64,000 nt of DNA from Actinomycetota bacterium (lineage in GTDB: Bacteria > Actinomycetota > Thermoleophilia > Gaiellales > Gaiellaceae): assembly GCA_009702325.1 (NCBI GenBank), contig WLID01000008.1:22270-86269 (forward strand), read 5' to 3'. Both the position numbers and the translations under genes were made by a program. Shown in pieces: positions 7,976-16,518 of this stretch. Position 1 is the first letter of the stretch; every line of letters starts with the position of its first letter. The notes beneath the pieces are model-generated. The model saw nothing but the letters and a program-made list of their open reading frames with translations. It was not told where the DNA came from and did no database searches.

Positions 7976-8204
7976 GAACAGCATCAGGACATGCGCGGGT
8001 TGCGGTCGCAAGGCGCCGCAGCCCGCGCTTCTCCGCTTCCATGCCGTCGGTGGGGTTTTGACCGCCGGTGCGGGGCCGGGGAGAGGGGCCTACACCTGTC
8101 GCAACGCCGCCTGTTTTGAACGGGCGCGGAACGCCAGGGGCTTCGCTCGGATCTTGCGCACAACCGTCCGCGTCGACCAGGAACTCGCGCGGCTCTACAC
8201 TTGA
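7899..8204 (+). CDS. ylxR: YlxR family RNA-binding protein (start uncertain)
   Basis: The conserved part is about 70 residues: RTCAGCGRKAP, an RFHAVGG strand and GRGAYTC-RNAAC, which is the YlxR/DUF448 fold, a small RNA- or RNase P-associated protein encoded between nusA and infB. No ATG, GTG or TTG occurs in frame between the nusA stop and the conserved SIRTC start. Initiation is therefore either inside nusA (ATG 7899, TTG 7884) or at a rare codon such as ATC. The overlap with nusA is 77 nt from 7899. The infB GTG follows after 7 nt. Confidence 0.8.
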   Translation: MSWHPRPLPRTLRRSRRPPGSRATSKNSIRTCAGCGRKAPQPALLRFHAVGGVLTAGAGPGRGAYTCRNAACFERARNARGFARILRTTVRVDQELARLYT

Positions 8205-8211
8205 GGTCTCA

Positions 8212-10203
8212 GTGCCGAACGGAAAACCAAATAAGCCGATCAGGCCTCGTGGCGGTAGTGGCCCGGGCAACCGGAAGCGCCGTGTCGTTATCGAGGGTGG
8301 CGCCGCGCGCCCTGCCGCAGGGCAGCGTCAGCGTCCCGGAGATCGCACGGCCGACCGCGGGCCGAAAAGCCCACGCGAAGTCGTTGCCCCGACCGGCCCC
8401 GTAACCGTCGAGTCGGGCGTCACGCTGCGTGACTTCTCACAGGCGCTCGGTACACCGCTCCAGCAGATCATCAAGATGCTGATGGGCCTCGGTCAGATGA
8501 AGACCGCGACACAATCGCTGACAGACGATGAGGTCGAGCTGATCGCCGTTGAGCTTGAGCGCGAAGTGACGATCAAGCACGCAGGCGACGAAGAGGCAGA
8601 GCCCGAGTCATATGACGACACCGAAGACGAGCTTGAGGTGCGGCCGCCGGTCGTGACGATCATGGGTCATGTCGACCACGGCAAGACCACGTTGCTTGAC
8701 GCGATTCGTGAAACCGCGGTGGTTGAGACCGAAGCGGGTGGCATCACCCAGCACATCGGCGCGTACCAAACCGATGTTCACGGCCGAAAGATCACGTTCC
8801 TCGACACTCCGGGCCACGAGGCGTTCACCGCCATGCGTGCCCGTGGTGCGAAGGTCACAGACATTGCTGTGCTTGTTGTTGCAGCAGACGACGGTGTGAT
8901 GCCGCAGACGCGGGAGTCAATCTCGCACGCGCGCGCCGCCGGTGTTCCGATCGTTGTTGCCGTTAACAAGATCGACCTTCCCGGTGCGAACCCCGACCGG
9001 ATCCTCGCCGAGCTTGCGTCTGAGGGGCTCCAGCCGGAGGAGTGGGGCGGTGACGTTCAGGTCGCGCGCGTTTCGGCGAAGCAGCGTCTGAACCTCGACG
9101 ACCTCCTCGAGCGCATCCTGCTCGTTGCTGACGCGGAGCTGACACTCAAGGCGAACCCGAACACGGAAGCGTCGGGTCCGATCATCGAATCCCGCCTTGA
9201 TGTTGGGCGCGGCCCGGTCGCGACGATGCTGATCCATCGCGGCACCCTTAGCGTTGGCGATTCGATTGTCGCCGGCGACGCCTGGGGCCGCGTGCGCGCG
9301 CTGTACGACTATCGCGAGCGCAAAATCGATCACGCCGGCCCCGGTGATCCCGTCGAGATCCTTGGTTTCGATCGCCCACCGCCTGCCGGCGAACTCGCTC
9401 GCGTCGTCGAGAACGATCGCCGCGCCCGCGACCTGGCGCATCAGCGCGAAGAGCGCCTGCGCCGCGAGGCACGCGCGAAGCAGTCAAGCCGTGGCGTGTC
9501 GCTCGAGAAGCTCTTCGAAGCGCTGCAGTCGGGTGGCGTCGCCGACCTGAACCTTGTCCTGAAGGGCGATGTGCAGGGCTCGGTTGAGGCGATCGTCGGC
9601 GAGCTTGCGAAGATTGAGCATCCTGAGGTGCGAGTCAACGTGATCCACACCGGTGTCGGTGGAATCACCGAAAACGATGTGAACCTCGCCGCAGCGTCAA
9701 GCGCGATGGTCGTTGGGTTCAACGTGAGGCCGAGCGCCGAGGCGCGCCAGCTCGCCGATCGGCAGGGCATCGAGATTCGCCAGTACCGCGTCATCTACGA
9801 GCTGACGCAGCAGATCGAGCAGGCACTCGTCGGAATGCTGTCGCCGGTTGAGACCGAGGCCGTCATCGGTGAGGCTGAAGTGCGCGCCCTGTTCAAGGCG
9901 TCGCGGATCGGCACGATCGCAGGCTGCATGGTCACGAGTGGCATCGTCCGCCGAAACGCCGACGTGCGCGTCTTCCGCGACGGAGCACGCATCTACGAGA
10001 CCACGATCTCGGTTCTGCGCCGCTTCAAGGACGACGTCCGTGAGGTCGCCGAAGGGTTCGAGTGCGGCATCCTGCTGCAGGGCTTCAACGATCTGCGCGA
10101 GGGTGACATCTTCGAGATTTACGAGACGCGCGAAGTTGAGCGCACCTCGCTCGATGAGCCTTCGGCCAAAGCCGATGCCTCGTCGAAGTCCGACGACGAC
10201 TAG
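8212..10203 (+). CDS. infB: Translation initiation factor IF-2
   Basis: The protein has 663 residues from GTG 8212, preceded by TGAGGT as a ribosome-binding site. IF-2 is the GTPase that delivers fMet-tRNA to the 30S subunit. In order: a short basic N-terminus, an IF2_N domain ([20 protein letters not shown]), the G domain with [17 protein letters not shown] and NKID motifs, then beta barrels and the C-terminal fMet-tRNA-binding domain. The N-terminal extension is much shorter than in E. coli. An upstream in-frame start at 8068 lies inside ylxR and is not supported. Confidence 0.96.
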   Translation: MPNGKPNKPIRPRGGSGPGNRKRRVVIEGGAARPAAGQRQRPGDRTADRGPKSPREVVAPTGPVTVESGVTLRDFSQALGTPLQQIIKMLMGLGQMKTATQSLTDDEVELIAVELEREVTIKHAGDEEAEPESYDDTEDELEVRPPVVTIMGHVDHGKTTLLDAIRETAVVETEAGGITQHIGAYQTDVHGRKITFLDTPGHEAFTAMRARGAKVTDIAVLVVAADDGVMPQTRESISHARAAGVPIVVAVNKIDLPGANPDRILAELASEGLQPEEWGGDVQVARVSAKQRLNLDDLLERILLVADAELTLKANPNTEASGPIIESRLDVGRGPVATMLIHRGTLSVGDSIVAGDAWGRVRALYDYRERKIDHAGPGDPVEILGFDRPPPAGELARVVENDRRARDLAHQREERLRREARAKQSSRGVSLEKLFEALQSGGVADLNLVLKGDVQGSVEAIVGELAKIEHPEVRVNVIHTGVGGITENDVNLAAASSAMVVGFNVRPSAEARQLADRQGIEIRQYRVIYELTQQIEQALVGMLSPVETEAVIGEAEVRALFKASRIGTIAGCMVTSGIVRRNADVRVFRDGARIYETTISVLRRFKDDVREVAEGFECGILLQGFNDLREGDIFEIYETREVERTSLDEPSAKADASSKSDDD

Positions 10204-10243
10204 TCCTCGGCGAGTCGTCCAAGTGGCTGACCGCCGCACAAAC

Positions 10244-10249
10244 TAGGAT
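10244..10249 (+). promoter_or_regulatory. Candidate -10 element for leaderless fhs
   Basis: TAGGAT sits 8 nt before the fhs ATG at 10258, with no Shine-Dalgarno sequence between them. Same sequence and spacing as at rpoZ. Confidence 0.45.
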
Positions 10250-10257
10250 CGGCAACG

Positions 10258-11913
10258 ATGCTTTCAAGCCTCGAAATCGCGCAGGCCGCGACGCTGCGGC
10301 CCATCGCGGAGATCGCGCATGATCTTGGGTTGCGTGACAGCGAGTGGGAACCGTACGGTCGAACGAAGGGGAAGATTGACCTTTCGGTGCTCGATCGTCT
10401 CGAGGATCGTCCCGACGGCAAGCTGATCGCCGTCACGGCGATCACGCCCACGCGCAGCGGCGAGGGGAAGACGACAACGTCCGTATCGCTGACCCAGGGG
10501 CTCGGAGCAATAGGTCGCAAGCCGATGCTCTGCCTTCGCGAGGCATCACTCGGCCCCGTCTTCGGAGTGAAGGGTGGCGCCGCCGGTGGTGGGTACGCCC
10601 AGGTCGTCCCGATGGAGGACATCAACCTGCACTTCACAGGCGACATCCACGCGATTACCGCTGCCAACAACCTTCTGGCCGCGATGGTGGAGGCCCACCT
10701 CCACCACGGCGACGCGCTTGAGATCGATCCTTCGACGATCGCGTGGCGTCGATGCCTGGATATGAACGACCGTTCGCTGCGCGAGATCACGCTCGGGCTG
10801 GGCGGCCCCGCGAACGGCACGCCACGCCAGTCGGGCTTCGATATCACCGCAGCTTCAGAAGTGATGGCCCTGCTTGCCGTCTCGCGCGACCTGGCCGATC
10901 TGCGGCGCCGGCTTGGCGAGATCACGATCGGCAAGACCTACAACGGGAAGTCCGTCACCGCCGAAATGGTTCGCGCAGCGGGTGCGATGACCGTCCTCCT
11001 GAAGGAGGCGATCAAGCCGAACCTCGTACAAACGCTCGAGGGGCAGCCCGCGCTGTTGCACTGCGGCCCGTTTGCGAACATCGCGCACGGCAACAACTCG
11101 CTCGTTGCCGACCGAATTGGGCTCAAGCTTGGCGAGTATGTCGTGACCGAGGGCGGTTTTGCGTCCGACCTCGGGATGGAGAAGTTCATGAATATCGTGT
11201 GTCGAGCTGGCGGGCTGCAGCCGAGTGCTGTCGTGCTTGTCGCGACCGCGCAGGCGCTTGAGCATCACGGCGGCGAGCCGGGAGGCGGTCCGGCGGCGAT
11301 CGAGCGTGGGGCGGCCAACCTCGAACGGCACATCGGCATCGTCAAGAGCTTTGGCATCTCACCTGTTGTCGCGGTAAATCGATTCCCTGGCGACACGGAC
11401 GAGGAGGTGCAGCTCGTACGACGCCTCGCACTTGAGTTTGGAGCGCACGCTGCCGAACTGAACGAGGGCTTTGAGAAGGGCGGGGCAGGGGCAACGGCGC
11501 TTGCTGAGGCGGTCGTTGATGCTGCCAACCAGCACATTGCATTCCGGCACACCTACGGTCTAGACGCCCCGATCGCGGAAAAGATCACGGCGATCGCAAC
11601 GACGATCTACGGCGCCGATGGCGTCGTGTTCCTGCCGGCCGCTCAGGAGAAGATCGCGGAGTTCACTGCAGCGGGATACGGGAACCTCCCGATCTGCATG
11701 GCGAAGACCCACATGTCGCTTTCCGATGATCCGACGAAGTACTGCGCCCCCACGGGGTTTACGGTCACCGTCCGTGACCTTCGTGCCTATACGGGTGCGG
11801 GGTGGCTCGTGGCGCTCCTTGGCGAGACGCAGACGATGCCCGGCCTTGGAGCCGAACCGGCGGCGTTCAACATCGATATCGATGCGTCGGGTAACACCGT
11901 TGGTCTCTTCTAA
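10258..11913 (+). CDS. fhs: Formate-tetrahydrofolate ligase
   Basis: The protein has 551 residues and makes 10-formyl-THF from formate, THF and ATP, feeding purine synthesis and initiator tRNA formylation. Seen: the ATP-binding TPTRSGEGKTTTSVSL loop (about residues 62-77), the LREASLGPVFGVKGGAAGGG signature and the C-terminal PGLGAEPAA end. It lies between infB and rbfA, an insertion into the usual infB-rbfA order. The thematic link is provision of formyl groups for initiation. It has its own leaderless-type promoter. Confidence 0.96.
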   Translation: MLSSLEIAQAATLRPIAEIAHDLGLRDSEWEPYGRTKGKIDLSVLDRLEDRPDGKLIAVTAITPTRSGEGKTTTSVSLTQGLGAIGRKPMLCLREASLGPVFGVKGGAAGGGYAQVVPMEDINLHFTGDIHAITAANNLLAAMVEAHLHHGDALEIDPSTIAWRRCLDMNDRSLREITLGLGGPANGTPRQSGFDITAASEVMALLAVSRDLADLRRRLGEITIGKTYNGKSVTAEMVRAAGAMTVLLKEAIKPNLVQTLEGQPALLHCGPFANIAHGNNSLVADRIGLKLGEYVVTEGGFASDLGMEKFMNIVCRAGGLQPSAVVLVATAQALEHHGGEPGGGPAAIERGAANLERHIGIVKSFGISPVVAVNRFPGDTDEEVQLVRRLALEFGAHAAELNEGFEKGGAGATALAEAVVDAANQHIAFRHTYGLDAPIAEKITAIATTIYGADGVVFLPAAQEKIAEFTAAGYGNLPICMAKTHMSLSDDPTKYCAPTGFTVTVRDLRAYTGAGWLVALLGETQTMPGLGAEPAAFNIDIDASGNTVGLF

Positions 11914-11994
11914 GAGCTTCTACGGCCCGGCCTCCCGTCGACGAGCGGCAGATCAGGCGACTGTGGGACGACGGCGACGAGTAGCGTGCACTCC

Positions 11995-12369
11995 ATGAGC
12001 GAACGGATGCGGAGAGTGAATGAGGCTGTGCGAAGCGTCGTCGCTGACGCGCTCGGCGACCTGCAGGATCCACGGATTGGCCTCGTCACCGTAACGGGGG
12101 TCAAGATCACACCCGACCTCCGCGAGGGCAAGGTGTTCGTGTCGGTGCTCGGTAACGAGAAGAAGCGACGTGCGTCGCTTGCAGGGCTCGAATCGGCGAC
12201 CGGCTTTGTACAGGCTCGCCTCGGCCGCGACCTCCGCTTGCGCAGGACGCCCGCACTCACGTTCGAATACGATCCATCGGTCGAGCACGGCGTCCACATG
12301 TCGAAGCTGATCGAGCAGCTTGACCCAGGCCCTGCGCCCGAACCTGACGATGACGAACAAACAGGCTGA
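11995..12369 (+). CDS. rbfA: Ribosome-binding factor A
   Basis: The protein has 124 residues from ATG 11995. RbfA is a KH-fold cold-shock factor that matures the 5' end of 16S rRNA. Seen: MSERMRRVNEAVRSVVADAL, DPRIGLVTVTGVKITPDL, and LRLRRTPALTFEYDPSVEHG, which is the family signature, then an acidic tail. TAGCGT at 11982-11987 is 7 nt before the start and may be the -10 of a leaderless mRNA. The last 20 nt overlap nrnA. Confidence 0.94.
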   Translation: MSERMRRVNEAVRSVVADALGDLQDPRIGLVTVTGVKITPDLREGKVFVSVLGNEKKRRASLAGLESATGFVQARLGRDLRLRRTPALTFEYDPSVEHGVHMSKLIEQLDPGPAPEPDDDEQTG

Positions 12370-13354
12370 TTTCGCTGCGGTAATCGACGCCCTGAACGCG
12401 GGCGAGCGATTCCTTGTGACGACCCACGAGAACCCCGACGGTGACGCGCTCGGCTCGCTGCTCGCAATGACAACGATTCTGCGTTCCCTCGGCAAGGATG
12501 TGGCGCAATACCTCTCGGGTGAGGCGCCGCTCCCTGCGGAATACGGTTTCTTGAACCTCGAAGAGCTCTCGCGCGTCTTGCCGGCTGATGCGAGTGAACG
12601 AATCGTTGTCGCTGTCGACTGCGCGAATGAGCGCCGAATCGGCTCTGACACGACGTTTCTTGGTGATGCACGGCAGGTAATTGACATCGATCACCACCAC
12701 GACAACACGCGTTTTGGCGCCGTGAACCTGGTCGTTGGCGATGCGTCGTCGACGGCCGAGATCATGCGCGACGTCGCAGCAGCCGTCGGGGTGCCCCTTA
12801 CTCGTGAGCTCGCCGAACAGATCTACATCGGGCTCGTCACCGACACGGGTCGTTTCCAGTATTCGAATACAACGCCGAAGGCGCACCGGCTTGCCGCCGA
12901 ACTCGTCGATGCAGGTGCTGATGTCAACGGGATCTTCCAGGCGATCTACGAGACCGTGCAGCTTCCGAAGCTCAAGCTGCTCGGTCGTGCGCTTGAGCAC
13001 GCGCAACCGTACGAGGGTGGCCGGCTCGTCATCGCTCACCTGCACCGATCCGATTTCGCCGATGCGGGTGCGACAGAACCGTTCTCCGAAGGGGTGATCG
13101 ACTACCTGCGCCAAGCTGAGGGGGCGGAGGTCGTCGGGCTTATCCGCGAGCCACCGCCGCATGCAGGTGGGCCACCGTGGCGTGTATCGCTCCGCTCCCG
13201 TCGGGAAGACATCGACGTTTCTGCGATCGCTCGAGGCTCGGGCGGTGGCGGACATCGGCAGGCGGCCGGGTTCTCCCATGAAGGTCCTCTTGAGGCGATC
13301 GTGGAGTTCATCCACCAGGGCTTTCTCGCCGCTGATGCCGCCGCGCGCACGTAA
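12350..13354 (+). CDS. nrnA: DHH-family nanoRNase / pAp phosphatase (NrnA-like)
   Basis: The protein has 334 residues from ATG 12350. DHH/DHHA1 phosphoesterases of this type degrade 2-5-nt RNA (or linear dinucleotides such as pGpG) and convert pAp to AMP. Seen: THENPDGDALGS, AVDCAN, the signature DIDHHHDNT and TDTGRFQYSN, then the C-terminal DHHA1 GGGHRQAAGF motif. Placement between rbfA and truB is common in Gram-positives. It overlaps rbfA by 20 nt and truB by 20 nt, suggesting coupled translation. Confidence 0.93.
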   Translation: MTNKQADFAAVIDALNAGERFLVTTHENPDGDALGSLLAMTTILRSLGKDVAQYLSGEAPLPAEYGFLNLEELSRVLPADASERIVVAVDCANERRIGSDTTFLGDARQVIDIDHHHDNTRFGAVNLVVGDASSTAEIMRDVAAAVGVPLTRELAEQIYIGLVTDTGRFQYSNTTPKAHRLAAELVDAGADVNGIFQAIYETVQLPKLKLLGRALEHAQPYEGGRLVIAHLHRSDFADAGATEPFSEGVIDYLRQAEGAEVVGLIREPPPHAGGPPWRVSLRSRREDIDVSAIARGSGGGGHRQAAGFSHEGPLEAIVEFIHQGFLAADAAART

Positions 13355-14066
13355 ACCCGTCGGCATCGTCCTCGCGGACAAGCCTGCTGGGCCGTCATCG
13401 TTTGCGCTCGTTTCGGCACTCCGTCGCCAGACAGGGGCGCGCACAGGGCACGCTGGGACGCTCGATCCGTTTGCGACGGGCCTACTCGTGCTGCTCTCGG
13501 GTGCGGCCACGTCGCTCGCACCATGCTTCGTTGGGCTCGACAAGCGGTACGAGACGACGGTTGATCTCACCGCGACGTCATCGACGGGAGACCCGGAGGG
13601 AGAGCTTGGCGAGCGTCACGACGCACCGTCACCTGAGGAACTCGAGGTGAGCGTCGCGTTGCTTCGTGGCGAAGTAGAGCTTCCCGTTCCGGCGTTCTCC
13701 GCAATCAAGATCGACGGCGAACGTGCCTACAAGAAGGCGCGCCGCGGCGAAGATGTTGCGGTGCCGATGCGTCGCTCGCACGTCTACGGTTTGGACGTGC
13801 TCGGCTACGACGGAGCTATCGCGACGCTGCGCTTGCACGTCTCTTCGGGGACGTACGTGCGCTCGATCGCGGAAGCGCTCGGTGGCCATTGCGTGACGCT
13901 TCGCCGAACTGCGGTCGGGCCGTTTGCGATCTCCGAGGTGAGCGAGCGAATGGTGCCTGCCTCGATCGCGATAGGCCGGTTGCCTGAGGAGGCGGTCGAG
14001 CGTATCCCTCGCGAACTCATCGATCGGGTGCTTGCGGTTGAGGCTGAGGAGTATCTGTCCGCGTGA
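13335..14066 (+). CDS. truB: tRNA pseudouridine-55 synthase
   Basis: The protein has 243 residues from ATG 13335. TruB makes pseudouridine at position 55 of the tRNA T-loop. Seen: LADKPAGPSS, the catalytic GHAGTLDPFATGLL motif with the essential Asp, KRYETTVDL, PAFSAIKIDGERAYKKAR and SSGTYVRSIAEALG. Length is at the short end for bacteria. A longer in-frame extension to 13161 lies inside nrnA and is discarded. It overlaps ribF by 4 nt. Confidence 0.95.
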   Translation: MPPRARKPVGIVLADKPAGPSSFALVSALRRQTGARTGHAGTLDPFATGLLVLLSGAATSLAPCFVGLDKRYETTVDLTATSSTGDPEGELGERHDAPSPEELEVSVALLRGEVELPVPAFSAIKIDGERAYKKARRGEDVAVPMRRSHVYGLDVLGYDGAIATLRLHVSSGTYVRSIAEALGGHCVTLRRTAVGPFAISEVSERMVPASIAIGRLPEEAVERIPRELIDRVLAVEAEEYLSA

Positions 14067-14926
14067 AGGTCGCGTACTCACCGGCAGAGCTTGAGCCTGT
14101 CGATCGCACTGTCGCGATCGGTGTGTTCGACGGTGTTCACCTCGGTCATCGTGCGGTGATCGCGAGAGCAGTCGAAGGGCGGCATCCGACAGTCCTCACG
14201 TTCGATCCGCACCCTCGCGCGTTTTTCGGGCACCGGGTGCCGATTCTGTCGAGCCTCGAACGGCGCCTCGAACTGCTTGCCGACATCGGTGTGGAGGAGA
14301 CGCTTGTCGTCACGTTTGACGGCGCGGTCGCGGCGCTCTCGCCCGATGAGTTCGCAGACAACTACCTTGGCGCGATCGGTGCGCGCACGGTGATCGCCGG
14401 TGCCGACTTCCGCTTCGGCAATCGCCGTACTGGTGATCTTGAAACACTGCGCGAACGTGGCTTTGAGGTTGCAACCGTGCCGCTTGTCGACGGCATCTCG
14501 TCCTCGCACATCCGCGAACTTGTTGCAGCGGGTGATGTGCGTAGCGCGGCGCCGCTCCTTGGACGCCCGTTTGAGGTCGAAGGGGTGGTGGTGAGCGGTG
14601 ACGCTCGCGGCGGCACCTTGGGCTTTCCCACCGCCAACCTCCGGTCAGCACCCGACGCGGCGATTCCACTGCACGGGATCTATGCCGGCTCCGCGAGGGG
14701 CACACGCTCGGCGATCTCGATCGGGATCAATCCGCACTATGGAGGCAAAGAACTCCGGCTTGAGGCGTTCCTGCTCGACTTCGAAGGCGACCTCTACGGA
14801 GAACGGCTGGTCGTGGAACTCTGGGACCGGCTTCGTGACGAAGCCGTGTTTGAGAGTGAGGCTGCGCTGATCGACCAGATCGCTGCCGACGTGGCGGCGA
14901 CCCGTGCGGCTACTCCGCCTGTCTAA
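14063..14926 (+). CDS. ribF: Bifunctional riboflavin kinase / FAD synthetase
   Basis: The 287-residue RibF converts riboflavin to FMN and then FAD. The N-terminal adenylyltransferase shows GVFDGVHLGHRAVI, TFDPHPRAFFG, and GADFRFGNRRTGD with SSSHIRELV. The C-terminal kinase shows TLGFPTANL and GINPHYGG. The GTG start overlaps the truB stop by 4 nt, as in many bacteria. Its 3' end overlaps the convergent serine hydrolase by 17 nt. Confidence 0.95.
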   Translation: MKVAYSPAELEPVDRTVAIGVFDGVHLGHRAVIARAVEGRHPTVLTFDPHPRAFFGHRVPILSSLERRLELLADIGVEETLVVTFDGAVAALSPDEFADNYLGAIGARTVIAGADFRFGNRRTGDLETLRERGFEVATVPLVDGISSSHIRELVAAGDVRSAAPLLGRPFEVEGVVVSGDARGGTLGFPTANLRSAPDAAIPLHGIYAGSARGTRSAISIGINPHYGGKELRLEAFLLDFEGDLYGERLVVELWDRLRDEAVFESEAALIDQIAADVAATRAATPPV

Positions 14927-16049
14927 GCATCACGCTGTGGAGGCGCAGCGCGTAGCTGCCGCTCGCAAGCAGCGGAAAGTCAAACCGGGTGCCGTCTTCG
15001 ACTCCACCGCAAACGACGAACGCGTTCGGAGCGGTTGGTTGGGCAACGAGCGTCGTCTCGGAGGCTGTTCCTTCGTCGAGCACGACCGCGATGCCAGCTT
15101 CAGTGAGCCTGACCGTGGCGGTGGCGCGCTCGTTGGCGTACGTGCCGGTGAACACGCCGCGTTCGTGGGCGCCGAGCAAGATGGGGGAGGGCGCCAAACG
15201 TCGCGCACCGATCGTCGACTCGAAGACACTGTCAGCGAGCGCCCGCAGAGGCTTCGACGTTGCTGCGCCCCGTGCGATGACCACGAGCGCGATGGATTCG
15301 GTGGGAATGGTCACCAACGTCGAGCGCCAGCCGTTCCAGGCGCCGTCATGGCCCCACACCTCATGCGCTCCCACCGTTTCGCAGCTCATACCCAGGCCGT
15401 ACCCACCATCCAATCGATCGGCCACCCGCTGACGCTGGCGCTCACCAGGAGCGCCGCCGAGAGCCTGCGCGAGCACCAGCAGCTCGTCGATCGTCGACAC
15501 GAGCCCGCCCGAAGGACGGCGTGCCCTTGGATAGGTCTCGCCCTTCACCACGTCAAAGCTCGTATTCGAGAGTTCCAACGGTGCGAGAACGCGTTCACGG
15601 ACGAGTTCCTCGTATGGCGCGTCGCCAACGGCAGCCGCAAACGCAGCTGCGAGCCAATAGCCGGCGTTTGAGTAGCTCCAGACGGTACGGGGTGGCACCA
15701 TCGGCTCAAGCGATTGCAGCGAGCGGGACGCCCGTTGCAGCGCGTCAGCGCCATCACCAAAGCGTGCGAGATCGCCGTATTCGCACTGATAGCCACTGAA
15801 ATGGGAGAGCAGGTCGCCGCAGGTGACCCCAGGCCACGCTCCGATGGCAAGGTTCGGCCCAACCACATCAAGAGCCGTCCAGGCCGTCACCGGCTTCGTC
15901 AACGACGCCACATGGAAGCGGTCACGCGGCTTGCAGCCAACCGTTACGCGGTACGTCGCGGTCGGCGTTGACAGGGCAGCAGCGAGCGCCTCGACGCCAT
16001 GTTCGGCGGCAAGAGCTCGGGCGTGTGCGGAAAAGGCCTGTTTGTTCAC
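14910..16049 (-). CDS. Serine hydrolase of the beta-lactamase (class C-like / PBP) fold
   Basis: The protein has 379 residues. The SxxK nucleophile motif (ASLTK, near residue 48), the YSN motif near residue 145 and an HDG triad replacing KTG are all present, typical of the beta-lactamase/esterase/D-aminopeptidase superfamily. There is no clear signal peptide, so a cytoplasmic esterase- or peptidase-like role is as likely as cell-wall work. A C-terminal beta-rich domain of about 100 residues follows. GTG 16049 has TAGGGT 8 nt upstream on its own strand. It is convergent with ribF. Confidence 0.85.
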   Translation of the reverse strand: MNKQAFSAHARALAAEHGVEALAAALSTPTATYRVTVGCKPRDRFHVASLTKPVTAWTALDVVGPNLAIGAWPGVTCGDLLSHFSGYQCEYGDLARFGDGADALQRASRSLQSLEPMVPPRTVWSYSNAGYWLAAAFAAAVGDAPYEELVRERVLAPLELSNTSFDVVKGETYPRARRPSGGLVSTIDELLVLAQALGGAPGERQRQRVADRLDGGYGLGMSCETVGAHEVWGHDGAWNGWRSTLVTIPTESIALVVIARGAATSKPLRALADSVFESTIGARRLAPSPILLGAHERGVFTGTYANERATATVRLTEAGIAVVLDEGTASETTLVAQPTAPNAFVVCGGVEDGTRFDFPLLASGSYALRLHSVMLRQAE

Positions 16050-16057
16050 GTACTGCT

Positions 16058-16063
16058 ACCCTA
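16058..16063 (-). promoter_or_regulatory. Candidate -10 element for the leaderless serine hydrolase gene
   Basis: On the minus strand TAGGGT ends 8 nt before GTG 16049. On the plus strand the overlapping TACCCT (16057-16062) could serve rpsO, so the two divergent promoters may share this element. Confidence 0.4.
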
Positions 16064-16146
16064 CTCATCGACCCCGACCCGGCCGTGCGCGTCCTTCCTT
16101 GCGCGGCGAAGCTGAGTCGAGGGTGTCACCCTAGAGGAGGTACAAG

Positions 16147-16416
16147 ATGTCACTGACCAAGGAAGCGAAGCAGGGCGCTACTGCGAAGTTCGGCAAGCAC
16201 GAGACTGACACCGGTTCGCCGGAAGTGCAGATCGCGATGCTGACCGATCGGATCAACGAGCTCACGGAGCACCTGCGCACGCACAAGAAGGACCACTACT
16301 CGCGCCGCGGGCTGCTGAAGCTCGTCGGGCGCCGGCGCCGGTTCCTGGCGTACCTGCAGAAGAAGGATCTCGAGGGCTACCGCGCCCTCATCAAGGAGCT
16401 CGGCCTCCGCCGCTAG
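16147..16416 (+). CDS. rpsO: Small ribosomal subunit protein uS15
   Basis: The 89-residue S15 binds the central domain of 16S rRNA. Seen: [16 protein letters not shown], the [21 protein letters not shown] signature and the C-terminal GLRR. It has the strongest ribosome-binding site in the region (AGAGGAGGT, 8 nt before ATG). Just upstream, GGGT-GTC-ACCC can fold next to the Shine-Dalgarno sequence; S15 often represses its own mRNA through leader structure, so this could be an autoregulatory element (inference). Confidence 0.97.
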   Translation: MSLTKEAKQGATAKFGKHETDTGSPEVQIAMLTDRINELTEHLRTHKKDHYSRRGLLKLVGRRRRFLAYLQKKDLEGYRALIKELGLRR

Positions 16417-16434
16417 CTCCTTCGTCAACGCACC

Positions 16435-16491
16435 GGAGGGTGGATGTTTGAGCGAGCCCCTACGAGGGGTTGACTCAAACCTCCGCCCTCC
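16435..16491 (+). promoter_or_regulatory. Long rpsO-pnp intergenic RNA hairpin
   Basis: Nested complementary blocks fold into one stem: GGAGGG 16435-16440 with CCCTCC 16486-16491, GGA with TCC, GTTTGAG 16446-16452 with CTCAAAC 16474-16480, and CCCCT 16457-16461 with AGGGG 16465-16469 around an ACG loop. No T-run follows, so it is not a simple terminator. In E. coli a hairpin at the same place is cut by RNase III and allows PNPase to repress itself. Confidence 0.75.
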
Positions 16492-16518
16492 CATTCGCAC
16501 AGTGGAGGAATAGGAAAA

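Noticed and set aside
12257..13570. 437-codon open frame on the minus strand
   Set aside because: It lies opposite the conserved rbfA, nrnA and truB genes, shows no recognisable domain and has Arg-rich composition expected of antisense frames in GC-rich DNA.
16435..16491. Simple terminator after rpsO
   Set aside because: No T-run follows the stem and pnp starts 28 nt later with a good ribosome-binding site, so a processing hairpin fits better.
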